DNA of 7,782 nucleotides from an uncultured Chlorobiota bacterium (GCA_946481475.1 CAMLOB010000162.1:1-7782); one strand, 5' to 3'; shown: positions 1-7,256, numbered from the stretch's first letter. Translations and numbers: made by a program. The notes: generated by a model not told the origin, from the sequence alone.

Positions 1-1617
1 GATGCTGTAGATCGTCTCCCCGTCCTCCACACGGGTTGTGAAGCCGATCAGCGTCTCTTCCTTTTTACCGGTGAACTTCCAGGCGTTCTCCAGCAGGTTC
101 TCTATTGCCACCCGCAGAAGGCGATAGTCGCCGTATGCGATCACTCCCTCCTCGATATCAAAACGGGCGTTCCGTCCCGGTTCCTTCTCTCGAAGCTTCT
201 CGGCAATATCCCCCACCATTTCCGACAGGTCGATCCGTTGCCGGGTCAGTTTCCAGCGCGTCACCCGCGAGAGCATCAGCAGCGCGTCAATCAACTGCCC
301 CATCCGGGTGGCCCCGTCGCGAATCCGATGCAGGTAATCTTTCCCCGTCTCGTCGAACCGGTCGCCGTAATCCTCAAGCAGGAACTTGCTGAACCCGTCG
401 ATGCCCCGCAGCGGCGCACGCAAATCGTGCGAGACCGAATAGGCGAAGGCTTCCAGTTCCTCGTTCAAACCCTGAAGTCTGGCGGTTCGTTCCCGCACCC
501 GTTGTTCCAGCTGGTCGTTCAGTTGGGCGAAATCTTCCTGCGATTTTTTCAATTGCAGGGTGGCCTCTTCAAGTCGCTCGTATGCCTTGACCTGCGAGAA
601 GGTGATGAAAAAGATGCCGAGACTGAAGAGCGTACCGACAAGTGCCAGAAAGGGGATGACCCGGCGCTCGGAGACCTGATCGAATTCCGGTCGGCTGAGG
701 AATTCGAGCGTCCAGGTATTGTCGGCCAGGGTCATGGTCGTCGTGGCGGTTAACCTCGGTGTGGAGTTGTCGTTGCCCCGTTCGTTCCAGACCGATCGGT
801 GCATCAACGCAGTGGAATCGGTCGTTTCGCCGTCGTAGATGTTGAAATCCACCTGGGGCGACCCGAGTCCGTCGACGATCTGTCCGAGCAGATCATCGAT
901 GCGGAACGGACTGTAGAAAAATCCTCTGATCTTTTCTCTCCGTTCCTGCACCGTCGGCGGAATAGTCCCGCCGGCATAGACCGGTTCATAGATCAGAAAT
1001 CCGGCCTGTACGCGTCCCCTTACTTCCTGTTGTAGCCGGACCTTTCCGGTCATCACTCCCCGGCCGCTGTCGCGGGCTGCAGTCATCGCGTTGTGCCGTT
1101 CGGTTTCGGCATACATGTCATAGCCGACCGCCGCGCGGTTTCGTTCGTTCAACGGTTCCAGATAGATGATCGGATAGCGTTCGTCGTGCGGGGTCTCGGG
1201 AAAGACGTGAAAGTCATCTCTGCCGGCCTGACGCATAGCCTGCACCAGGGAGTCGACCCGGAACAAGGGTGTCCGCCGTGCGTAGCCGATCCCCTGAATG
1301 CCGGGAAACTGCCGTTCAAGTTGCTGTCCTTTATAGAAGGACAGAAATTCGTCCGGCGAGACGATCCGATCGGAGACGAACAGACCGGCCCCTGCCCGAA
1401 GCAATCCCCTGTACATTTCGATCCGCGTCCGGATCGCCGTCTTCACACGCTCGGTCTCATCGTAAAACCGGGCTTCATCATTCTCGGAGATCGACCGGTA
1501 CATCACGAAGCAGACTGCTGCGGTGAAGATCAGAGCGATCACAAAAATGATATACGGCATCCACGGGCGGGGAGGACGAAGTGACTGCAGCGGATTTCGT
1601 ACGGGTCGTTTGCTCAT
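1..1617 (-). CDS. CHASE-domain membrane sensor histidine kinase (3' end outside window)
   Basis: This is a membrane sensor kinase, read from an ATG at 1617; 539 codons are open to the window edge with no stop. Seen: a short basic N-terminus, a transmembrane helix at about residues 20-38, and an extracytoplasmic region of about 280 residues with CHASE hallmarks (PGIQGIGYARR at 105-115, RYPIIYLEPLNERNRAAVGY from 147). A second transmembrane helix follows at about 320-340, then a coiled-coil linker, a HisKA H-box SHDLRAPLR with phospho-acceptor His397, and the N-box NLLENAWKF (Asn507, Asn511). The remaining ATP-binding G-boxes lie beyond position 1. Known: CHASE domains bind small ligands outside the membrane, such as cytokinins in plant receptors; most bacterial ligands are unknown. 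An AGGA lies 11 bases before the ATG. It follows the hybrid kinase by 71 bp on the same strand. The partner regulator is not visible. The kinase class and CHASE call are firm; the ligand is not. Confidence 0.93.
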   Translation of the reverse strand, partial: MSKRPVRNPLQSLRPPRPWMPYIIFVIALIFTAAVCFVMYRSISENDEARFYDETERVKTAIRTRIEMYRGLLRAGAGLFVSDRIVSPDEFLSFYKGQQLERQFPGIQGIGYARRTPLFRVDSLVQAMRQAGRDDFHVFPETPHDERYPIIYLEPLNERNRAAVGYDMYAETERHNAMTAARDSGRGVMTGKVRLQQEVRGRVQAGFLIYEPVYAGGTIPPTVQERREKIRGFFYSPFRIDDLLGQIVDGLGSPQVDFNIYDGETTDSTALMHRSVWNERGNDNSTPRLTATTTMTLADNTWTLEFLSRPEFDQVSERRVIPFLALVGTLFSLGIFFITFSQVKAYERLEEATLQLKKSQEDFAQLNDQLEQRVRERTARLQGLNEELEAFAYSVSHDLRAPLRGIDGFSKFLLEDYGDRFDETGKDYLHRIRDGATRMGQLIDALLMLSRVTRWKLTRQRIDLSEMVGDIAEKLREKEPGRNARFDIEEGVIAYGDYRLLRVAIENLLENAWKFTGKKEETLIGFTTRVEDGETIYSI

Positions 1618-1633
1618 ACTCTGGATATTCCTG

Positions 1634-1650
1634 CCGGATTATCTATCCGG
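1634..1650. repeat. Small hairpin upstream of the CHASE kinase start
   Basis: A perfect 6-bp inverted repeat, CCGGAT and ATCCGG, flanks a 5-base loop in the 71-bp gap between the hybrid kinase and the CHASE kinase. On the minus-strand transcript it ends just before the AGGA ribosome-binding sequence of the CHASE kinase. No T-run follows it on either strand, so it does not look like an intrinsic terminator. It might affect translation initiation or RNA stability. A stem this short can arise by chance. Confidence 0.35.
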
Positions 1651-1688
1651 ATTGTGTCGTCGTGCCGACCGGCGATGACGAATGTTCT

Positions 1689-4619
1689 TCACGATGATGG
1701 GAGGCTGAAGATAAACCGGGCACCGTGACCCGGTCTGCTTTCGCCCCGAATTGTGCCGCCGTGCCTGTTGACGATGCGGCGTACCGTTGCCAGACCGATT
1801 CCCGTCCCCTTGAACTCCTCCTGGGAGTGGAGGCGGATGAATGGCTGGAAAAGATTTCCGGCATGCGACTGATCGAAGCCGGTTCCGTTGTCCTCCACCA
1901 CAAACTCAACCCTGTCGCCGGTGATCTCCCGGCGGAATGAGATCGCCGCATTCGGGGTGTGCCGACTGAACTTCCAGGCGTTCCCCAACAGATTCTCCAG
2001 CAAGACGCGCAGAAGGTGCGGGTCGCCGACCGTCGTCATCCCCTGCTCGATCGTGACATCGACGGTTCGTGCCGGATCATTCTCCCGAAGGGTCTCAACC
2101 ACGCTCTGTGCCAGAGCGCTCAGATCGATCTCCCGCCGATGCAGATCGGTTCGGGTCAGTCTCGAAAGATCAAGCAGTGCGCTGATCAGTTCCTCCATCT
2201 GAGCCACGTTCCGCGTGATCCGTTGCAGGTAGGCTTTCCCTTCTTCCCGGAGATCCTCCTCGCAATCTTCACCAAGAGCGTGAGCAAACCCGTTGATTGC
2301 CCGAAGCGGAGCCCGAAGATCGTGGGAGACGGCGTAGGAGAACGCCTCCAGCTCCTGATTGATGGCCTGCAGTTCCTGTGTCCGTTGCTCCACCCGCTCT
2401 TCCAGTCCCATATTCAGATCCCGTATCTCCTCCTCGGCTCTCTTCTGATCGGTCAGATCGAGAACGAAGAAGAGTTGTTTCCCTTCATCACCTTCGATGG
2501 CCGCCGCACCGACCATGACCGAGACCGGTGTGCCGTCCTTCCGGATGTAGCGTTTCTCGAACGGAGGGACCGAACCCTTGTCGCGCAACATCGTTACGGC
2601 CCGTTCGGTGGCGTTGTGGTCGACTTCCGGCGTGATATCCCAGAAGCCGATCCCCTTCCCCTGCAGGTCCTCCGGCGCATATCCGATGATCTCCAGAAAC
2701 CGGTCGTTTGCCTCAACGATCCATCCATCGGTTGTTGAGACTCCCATCCCGATGATTCCCGATTGCCAGAGTCTGTCGAAGAGCGATCTGCTTGCCTGAA
2801 GCTGTCGGATGGTCTGTTGCAGATCCTGATTCCTCCGGTTCAGTTCCTGCGCCATTTCGGCCAGGTCGTGCGACTGACTGAGGAGGACATCCTTGAGGTA
2901 GCTCCGTGCCTTGCTCGACTCTACCAGCAGTGCGATTCTCGTCATCAGTTCTTCCAGGACAAACGGTTTCTCGATATAGTCCTGTGCCCCTTCCCGCAGC
3001 AGTTCGATCCGCATTTTCTCCTCGCCACGAGCGCTCAGGATCAGGACCGGAATATCTTTCCATTCCTCTTCCTTCCGTATCCTCTCCACCAGTTCCTTCC
3101 CGTTCATGACCGGCATCATGACGTCGGTGATAACCAGATCAGGATGGGTTTTTCGCAGGACTTCAAGAGCTTCCTGACCATTTTGTACGTGGAGGACATG
3201 GTACTGCTCGCCGAGCGCTTCGCTGAGATACTGCGACATGTCCGGATTGTCTTCCACCAGAAGAATCGAAGGGCGACTCGGTTCTCCCCCCGGCAGGGGA
3301 GATGTGGGGATCGTCTTTGCCTTGTCGGAGGGGATCAGCGGCAGGGAGACTTCTTCGATCACTCTGATCTCCTTTGCGGTCGTTTCCGGCTGCCGGTCTA
3401 TTCGCTCCTCAGGCAGGAAGATGCGAAAGAGGGCTCCTCCTTCCGGAGCATCATCCACGGTGATCGTCCCGCCGTGCAGTTCGATCATCTCGCGGGCGAT
3501 CGCCAGCCCCAGGCCGGTCCCGGCTCTGTTTGTCGCAGTTGAAATGTTCCCCTGCTCGTACCGTTCAAACAGCCGCTCCCGATCTTCCGGTTTCACCCCC
3601 GGTCCGCTGTCGGCCACCTCCAGAAGAACGCCCGGCCCTGTTGACCGCAGAGAGATACGAACGTTCCCTCCCGCAGGAGTGAACTTCAGCCCGTTCGACA
3701 GAAGGTTCATCAGCGCGCGCTGCATCTTCTCCTGATCGATCATCACGATCAGCGGATCTTCGGCTTCCACCTGAAGACGGATGCCGGTCGTCTGTGCCAG
3801 CGTTTCCAGATTGGCCCCGATCAGACGAATTATTCCGGCCAGATCGACCGGTTCGGTCCGGAGCTCCATCCGGTCGGCCTCCAGCTTCGAGAGATCGAGC
3901 AGGTCGTTGACCTGATTGCGGAGCGACAGGGCATTCTGCAGCACACCCTGCAGGCGTTCCCGTTCCTTCTCATCGGTGATGCCGTTGTTCAGCATCCGTT
4001 CGATCGGACTGATGATAAGCGTAAGGGGAGTCCGGAGGTCATGGCTGACGTTGGCGAAGAAGCGGGTCTTGATGCTGTCCAGGTTCCGGATCTTTTCGTA
4101 GAGTTCCTGCAGTTCCGCGTTCCGCAGTTCCAGTTCCCGTCGTCGTTCTTCGGCAAGCCGCGCCTGGCGGGTCATGTTGATAATACGTGGGACCAATGGA
4201 GGGAGGGCGATTGCCGTGTAGACCGATGCCAGAGCCGTGATCCCCTTGACGCTCCCCGACATCCAGTAGACCGGTTCCCACAACGTCCAGACCTCCATGA
4301 AGTGCGTACCGCCGCAGGCGATGATAAAGATGCCGAAGGCCAGGATCATCCAGCCGTAGGGGATGGCGTCCCGGATGTTATACAGGAGATAGATCAGCGC
4401 CACCGATATGGCCACGTAGGAGAGACCGATCAGCATATCCGATCCGGCGTGCAGCCATACAAGTTCCGGTCGCCACAGATAACAATGACCGTGCGGCATG
4501 AATCCCCCGGTCTGAAGCAGGGGAGTCAGCAGAAGAGGGATCGCCACGATCAGCAGAATCGTTCCGAAGAGACCAAGGAGAATGGTCCGCCATCGTGTTC
4601 GTGAGGATTGTGTCGTCAT
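1689..4619 (-). CDS. Hybrid sensor kinase with ETR1-like ethylene-binding domain (TM-HK-REC-PAS-HK)
   Basis: This 976-residue inner-membrane hybrid kinase starts at ATG 4619 (MTTQSS) and ends at TGA. Seen, in order: an N-terminal hydrophobic helix at about 13-35; an ethylene-receptor-like three-helix domain at about 50-147; and a linker. Kinase core 1 has His193 in SHDLRTPL, an N-box with Asn305/Asn309, and GTGLGLAI. A receiver (about 453-568) has acidic Glu456/Asp457, phospho-acceptor Asp499 in ITDVMMP and Lys551. A PAS domain (about 610-722) and coiled coil lead to kinase core 2, with His766 in SHDLRAPL, Asn876/Asn880, DNGTGFD and GTGIGLAT. Asp61, Tyr68, Cys102 and His106 (in CGGTH) align with ETR1 Asp25, Tyr32, Cys65 and His69; Cys65 and His69 hold the Cu(I) that binds ethylene. 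The ETR1 Pro36 position is Ser72. Both kinase cores look intact, which suggests an internal phosphorelay. The Shine-Dalgarno sequence is poor. It lies between two other kinases on the same strand. Kinase and domain order are firm; ethylene sensing is inferred from homology. Confidence 0.95.
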   Translation of the reverse strand: MTTQSSRTRWRTILLGLFGTILLIVAIPLLLTPLLQTGGFMPHGHCYLWRPELVWLHAGSDMLIGLSYVAISVALIYLLYNIRDAIPYGWMILAFGIFIIACGGTHFMEVWTLWEPVYWMSGSVKGITALASVYTAIALPPLVPRIINMTRQARLAEERRRELELRNAELQELYEKIRNLDSIKTRFFANVSHDLRTPLTLIISPIERMLNNGITDEKERERLQGVLQNALSLRNQVNDLLDLSKLEADRMELRTEPVDLAGIIRLIGANLETLAQTTGIRLQVEAEDPLIVMIDQEKMQRALMNLLSNGLKFTPAGGNVRISLRSTGPGVLLEVADSGPGVKPEDRERLFERYEQGNISTATNRAGTGLGLAIAREMIELHGGTITVDDAPEGGALFRIFLPEERIDRQPETTAKEIRVIEEVSLPLIPSDKAKTIPTSPLPGGEPSRPSILLVEDNPDMSQYLSEALGEQYHVLHVQNGQEALEVLRKTHPDLVITDVMMPVMNGKELVERIRKEEEWKDIPVLILSARGEEKMRIELLREGAQDYIEKPFVLEELMTRIALLVESSKARSYLKDVLLSQSHDLAEMAQELNRRNQDLQQTIRQLQASRSLFDRLWQSGIIGMGVSTTDGWIVEANDRFLEIIGYAPEDLQGKGIGFWDITPEVDHNATERAVTMLRDKGSVPPFEKRYIRKDGTPVSVMVGAAAIEGDEGKQLFFVLDLTDQKRAEEEIRDLNMGLEERVEQRTQELQAINQELEAFSYAVSHDLRAPLRAINGFAHALGEDCEEDLREEGKAYLQRITRNVAQMEELISALLDLSRLTRTDLHRREIDLSALAQSVVETLRENDPARTVDVTIEQGMTTVGDPHLLRVLLENLLGNAWKFSRHTPNAAISFRREITGDRVEFVVEDNGTGFDQSHAGNLFQPFIRLHSQEEFKGTGIGLATVRRIVNRHGGTIRGESRPGHGARFIFSLPSS

Positions 4620-4747
4620 GGTCCGGATAAATGCCGAAATGTTGGTCGGGAATAAATAAGACAGCCTCTACGATCCGGCGGCCGGCCGTGCCGCAGATGC
4701 GGTGGTTCTCGATTTCAGCCTTGCAGTACGTGCGAAGTGTGCGCTCG

Positions 4748-4823
4748 CTCCGCAAAAGGAAAGTAACATACGAAAAGCGGAGATCAACGGCAGCGGGGTG
4801 GTGCTGATGCATACCAACTCCGC
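4748..4823 (-). promoter_or_regulatory. Three-part GCGGAG/CTCCGC inverted repeat after the PAS kinase gene
   Basis: In the 206-bp gap between the PAS kinase and the hybrid kinase, the minus-strand transcript would read GCGGAG (4823-4818), CTCCGC (4782-4777) followed at once by TTTT, then GCGGAG again (4753-4748). The middle copy can pair with either flank, so the two stems exclude each other. The first stem, just after the PAS-kinase stop codon, is followed by a short T-run and resembles a weak terminator. The second would be its alternative. Each stem is only 6 bp and the loops are long (35 and 23 bases). Any role as terminator or attenuator is inference. Confidence 0.3.
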
Positions 4824-4825
4824 AC

Positions 4826-6106
4826 TTACGAGACGGGAATCCGGAAGCTGAACGTGGCCCCCTTCCCGGGAGAACCCTCTGCCTCGACCGATCCGCCGTG
4901 GCGGCGTATGATCCTGTCGACCGTTGCCAGTCCGATGCCGTGTCCGGTAAATTGATCGGAGGAGACAAGCCGCTGAAACGGTTTGAAGAGGAGTTCTTTT
5001 TCGGCGTTATCGAAACCGATCCCGTTGTCGTTCACGGTCACTGAAAGGGAACCGTCTTCTTTACAGCCCGTGATGTGAATCTCCGCCTGATCGGTCTTCT
5101 GCGTAAATTTCCAGGCATTCTGCAGCAGGTTCTCCAGGACGATGGCGATCATTCGTCGGTCGCACCGGGCCGTCAATTCGCCGGTAAGGCTCACGTTGAT
5201 ATTCCGGCTCGGATGTTCCGAGCGCAACTGCTCAAGGATCGTCGAGGCGATCTCCCGCAGATCCACTTCCTCAAGGTGCAATTCCTCCCGCGACATGCCG
5301 GCAAGTTCCACAAGGGCGTCGATCAGTTTGCTGCTGTTGGCGATAATGGTCTGAATACGCCGGATGTATCCTTGTCCCTCATCTCCCAGGTCTTTGCCGA
5401 AATCTTCAAGCAGAATACTGACGTAGCCGCTGATCGAACGGAAAGGCGTGCGGAGATCGTGCGAAACGGTATAGGAGAACGACTCGAGTTCCTCGAACGC
5501 CAACTGCAGATCCCGTGTACGGGCGGCTACCCGTTCTTCCAGTTCCTGATTCAGACTGCGGACACGGGTTTCGCTGCGGCGCAGTTCTTCCCGCATCTGA
5601 TAGGATTCGGTGATGTTGACGTGGGTAATGACCGCTCCGCCGTGATCGAATCGCAGAGGGGAGATCGTCACCATGAACCATCGCTTTTCGTTCGGTGCGT
5701 GGCAGGGATATTCCTTCGTATAGCGATCGATTTCCCTGTTGATGACCTGGCGCAATCCTTCGGCGATCTCTCCTGCGGCCTCCACATTGTGAATGTCGAA
5801 GGCCCGGCGGCAGATCTCCAGATAGTTCGTTCCCAGACCGTGCGTCGTCTCTTCATGCGCGTTCCGGTAGTTGTTCTCCTCGGCAAATTCGCGCCAGGCT
5901 GCGTTGACCGCCACAATCCTCCCCTCGGAATCGACGACGCAGACGTTCTCCGCAAGCGAGTCGAGTACGTCCTGCGCCGACACGGCCGGTGGCGGATATT
6001 GATAGGGGTCGGTAGCGGGTTCTCTCTGTTGCGACTCCTCTTGTTGTGGCTCCTCGAAATTCGATGTCTCTTCTGTCATTGGTCGGATCCGGTCATTTCT
6101 CGGCAT
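4826..6106 (-). CDS. Soluble PAS-domain sensor histidine kinase
   Basis: This is a 426-residue cytoplasmic sensor kinase with no hydrophobic segment long enough to span a membrane. Seen: a Glu/Gln-rich, probably disordered N-terminus (about 11-35); a PAS domain (about 44-168) with VVDSEGRIVAVN, a GTNYLEICR motif and a PAC-like end at THVNITE; and a heptad-rich coiled-coil linker (about 168-205). The HisKA H-box is SHDLRTPFR with His216, and the ATP-binding domain has NLLQNAWKF (Asn326, Asn330), NDNGIGFD and GHGIGLATV. It ends at TAA, IPVS being the last residues. The module matches the C-terminal modules of the two downstream kinases, so they look like paralogues. ATG 6106 is taken as start; an internal ATG at 6079 (MTEETSN) is an alternative, since neither has a strong Shine-Dalgarno sequence and both lie before the PAS domain. 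The gap to moaC upstream is 171 bp, so it probably has its own promoter. The signal and the partner regulator are unknown. Confidence 0.93.
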   Translation of the reverse strand: MPRNDRIRPMTEETSNFEEPQQEESQQREPATDPYQYPPPAVSAQDVLDSLAENVCVVDSEGRIVAVNAAWREFAEENNYRNAHEETTHGLGTNYLEICRRAFDIHNVEAAGEIAEGLRQVINREIDRYTKEYPCHAPNEKRWFMVTISPLRFDHGGAVITHVNITESYQMREELRRSETRVRSLNQELEERVAARTRDLQLAFEELESFSYTVSHDLRTPFRSISGYVSILLEDFGKDLGDEGQGYIRRIQTIIANSSKLIDALVELAGMSREELHLEEVDLREIASTILEQLRSEHPSRNINVSLTGELTARCDRRMIAIVLENLLQNAWKFTQKTDQAEIHITGCKEDGSLSVTVNDNGIGFDNAEKELLFKPFQRLVSSDQFTGHGIGLATVDRIIRRHGGSVEAEGSPGKGATFSFRIPVS

Positions 6107-6277
6107 ACTCGTTCTCTGTCTTCGGCTCTCTCCGGTTCCCGGTCGGTTCCGTTGGCTCCAGATTCAGACAACGGTCGCAGCGGTCAGGCATGGATGCCGG
6201 AGAGGACGTCTAATAAAGTTCGACTGCCGTTCAACATTCGGAGTATGAGGGAAGTTCCCGCAGAGAGGTCCCTTTCT
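6107..6277. other. 171-bp intergenic region between moaC and the PAS kinase
   Basis: This gap lies downstream of moaC and upstream of the PAS kinase, both on the minus strand. It should hold any promoter for the kinase genes. AT-richer patches occur around 6212-6240, for example TTTATTAGA and TTGAAC on the minus strand, but no -35/-10 pair has convincing spacing. A short palindrome GGGAAGTTCCC lies at 6249-6259, 5-bp arms around one base, and could be an operator or chance. No terminator with a T-run is seen after moaC. Confidence 0.3.
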
Positions 6278-6754
6278 TTACGTCCGACGATAATCGCCCG
6301 ATGCACCCCCTTCTTTTGACAGAAGCCGTATCTCCCGGATCACAATCCCCTTGTCGATCCCTTTGCACATATCATAGATCGTCAGTGCAGCCACCGAAGC
6401 GGCGGTCAGGGCCTCCATCTCCACCCCGGTCCGGGCGGCGATGCCGACCGAGGTGAGAATTCGGATGCTGCTCTCTTCTTCGTTCAGTTCAAAATCAACC
6501 GAAACGCCGGAAAGGGGGAGGGGATGACACAGAGGAATGAGAAGACCGGTCTGTTTTGCCGCCGAGATTCCTGCGATCCGCGCAACGGCAAGGGCGTCCC
6601 CCTTCTTCAGCATCCCCCGCTGCAGAGCGGCGAACGCTTCCTTCGAAAGTTCGATCCGGGCCTCGGCGGTTGCCCGGCGTTCGGTAACTTCCTTCCCCGA
6701 TACGTCGACCATGCGGGCGTTCCCCCGGTCGTCCAGATGTGTTAGCTCGGCCAT
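6278..6754 (-). CDS. moaC: Cyclic pyranopterin monophosphate synthase MoaC
   Basis: MoaC acts in the cytosol at the second stage of the first molybdenum cofactor step. It converts the 3',8-cyclo-GTP product of MoaA into cyclic pyranopterin monophosphate. The 158-residue product from ATG 6754 (MAELTHLDD) has the usual MoaC length. With this start the known catalytic residues fall exactly at the E. coli numbers: Lys51, His77 in PLCHPLPL, Glu112 and Glu114 in GVEMEALTA, and Asp128 and Lys131 in YDMCKG. It ends with a GGASGDYRR tail, the usual KSGGKSGD-like C-terminus. The frame stays open upstream to an ATG at 6877, but that would add 41 residues with no family match and overlap crcB, so it is rejected. 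A purine-rich stretch (GAACGGAACGGAC) precedes the chosen ATG. No other moa or moe genes are in the window. It diverges from crcB across 36 bp. Confidence 0.97.
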   Translation of the reverse strand: MAELTHLDDRGNARMVDVSGKEVTERRATAEARIELSKEAFAALQRGMLKKGDALAVARIAGISAAKQTGLLIPLCHPLPLSGVSVDFELNEEESSIRILTSVGIAARTGVEMEALTAASVAALTIYDMCKGIDKGIVIREIRLLSKEGGASGDYRRT

Positions 6755-6790
6755 GTCCGTTCCGTTCAATAATCTGACTGATATCTGCTG
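6755..6790. promoter_or_regulatory. Short divergent intergenic region moaC / crcB
   Basis: Only 36 bp separate the moaC and crcB start codons on opposite strands. Promoters for both must overlap here or reach into the opposite gene's 5' end. An AT-rich patch (TTCAATAATCT, about 6765-6775) is a possible -10 area, but no matching -35 could be assigned with confidence. The gap is too short for a fluoride riboswitch ahead of crcB, and no such motif is seen. Confidence 0.35.
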
Positions 6791-7147
6791 ATGTTTGCGA
6801 ACTTTCTGCTGGTTGCCCTCGGCTCGGCCGTCGGTGGGGGACTGCGCTACGGAATTGCCCTGATTTCCCGTCCTCATCCGTTCCCTTACTGGACATTTGC
6901 CGTCAACGTTGCCGGAAGTCTGTTGATCGGATTCCTTGCCGGCTCGATACCCTCGGCCTCCGAAAAGATACGGTTGCTTCTGATTACCGGGTTCTGCGGC
7001 GGCTTCACCACCTTCTCGGCCTTCTCGCTGGAAACGCTGGAGTTGCTTCAGGGAAATTCCCTCGGCTGGGGACTGGCAAACGTCGGTCTCAGTCTCGTCT
7101 GCGCAATCGGCGGATGCTGGATCGGGTATCTGGTGGCGGTGCGATAG
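6791..7147 (+). CDS. crcB: Fluoride-specific ion channel CrcB/Fluc
   Basis: CrcB (Fluc) is a small inner-membrane channel that lets toxic fluoride leave the cytoplasm; it works as a dual-topology dimer. The 118-residue product has the normal family length and four hydrophobic segments (about 3-25, 33-53, 60-84 and 92-116). Family motifs are present: GSAVGGGLRYG (11-21), the FAVNVAGSLLIGF segment with conserved Asn39, and GFCGGFTTFSAFSLE (67-81), which carries Phe75 and Phe78 of the pore and the turn that holds the central sodium ion. ATG 6791 gives the standard N-terminus, although no clear Shine-Dalgarno sequence precedes it. It is the only confident plus-strand gene here, divergent from moaC and convergent with the transketolase gene. 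No fluoride riboswitch is visible, so fluoride-dependent control is not supported by the sequence. Confidence 0.95.
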   Translation: MFANFLLVALGSAVGGGLRYGIALISRPHPFPYWTFAVNVAGSLLIGFLAGSIPSASEKIRLLLITGFCGGFTTFSAFSLETLELLQGNSLGWGLANVGLSLVCAIGGCWIGYLVAVR

Positions 7148-7167
7148 GGAGGCGTGCGGGGAAAGTT

Positions 7168-7244
7168 CTTGCGGTCTTTGCCCTTTGCGTCTTTGCGTGA
7201 TTCTTCAGGTTTCACGCAAAGGACGCAAAGAGCAAAGGCGCAAG
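7168..7244. repeat. Large imperfect palindrome of CGCAAAG-type units between convergent genes
   Basis: Two arms of 33 bases (7168-7200 and 7212-7244) are reverse complements apart from two mismatches and two single-base bulges, around an 11-base loop. Each arm also holds shorter tandem units of the form GCAAAG (or CTTTGC). It sits in the 109-bp gap between the stop codons of crcB and the transketolase gene, where a two-way transcription end is expected. No T-run follows either arm, so it is not a textbook intrinsic terminator. Similar CGCAAAG/CTTTGCG palindromes are dispersed in several bacterial genomes, so it may be one copy of an interspersed family (REP- or MITE-like). Copy number elsewhere cannot be seen here. 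Confidence 0.8.
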
Positions 7245-7256
7245 GAAAGACAGAGT

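Noticed and set aside
1649..1661. 13-base direct repeat GGATTGTGTCGTC, also at 4605-4617
   Set aside because: One exact 13-base match is about what chance gives in a window of this size, and the copies lie in unlike contexts (an intergenic gap and the start of the hybrid kinase).
1959..3542. Long plus-strand open frames (1959-2738 and 2763-3542)
   Set aside because: Both are antisense to the hybrid kinase in regions with clear kinase, PAS and receiver motifs, and show no recognisable protein of their own.
5075..6319. Plus-strand 414-codon open frame
   Set aside because: It is antisense to the PAS kinase, whose minus-strand product has full PAS, H-box and G-box motifs. The plus-strand translation shows no family motif, and its length is a by-product of GC-rich codon use.
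6755..6790. Fluoride riboswitch ahead of crcB
   Set aside because: The gap is only 36 bp and contains no pseudoknot-like motif of the crcB riboswitch class.
6755..6877. Upstream extension of moaC to an ATG at 6877
   Set aside because: The extra 41 residues match no MoaC feature and overlap crcB. The start at 6754 places all catalytic residues at the E. coli MoaC numbers.
7168..7244. CRISPR-like or phage attachment reading of the repeat units
   Set aside because: The units are inverted and adjacent without uniform spacers, and no cas, integrase or tRNA gene is nearby.
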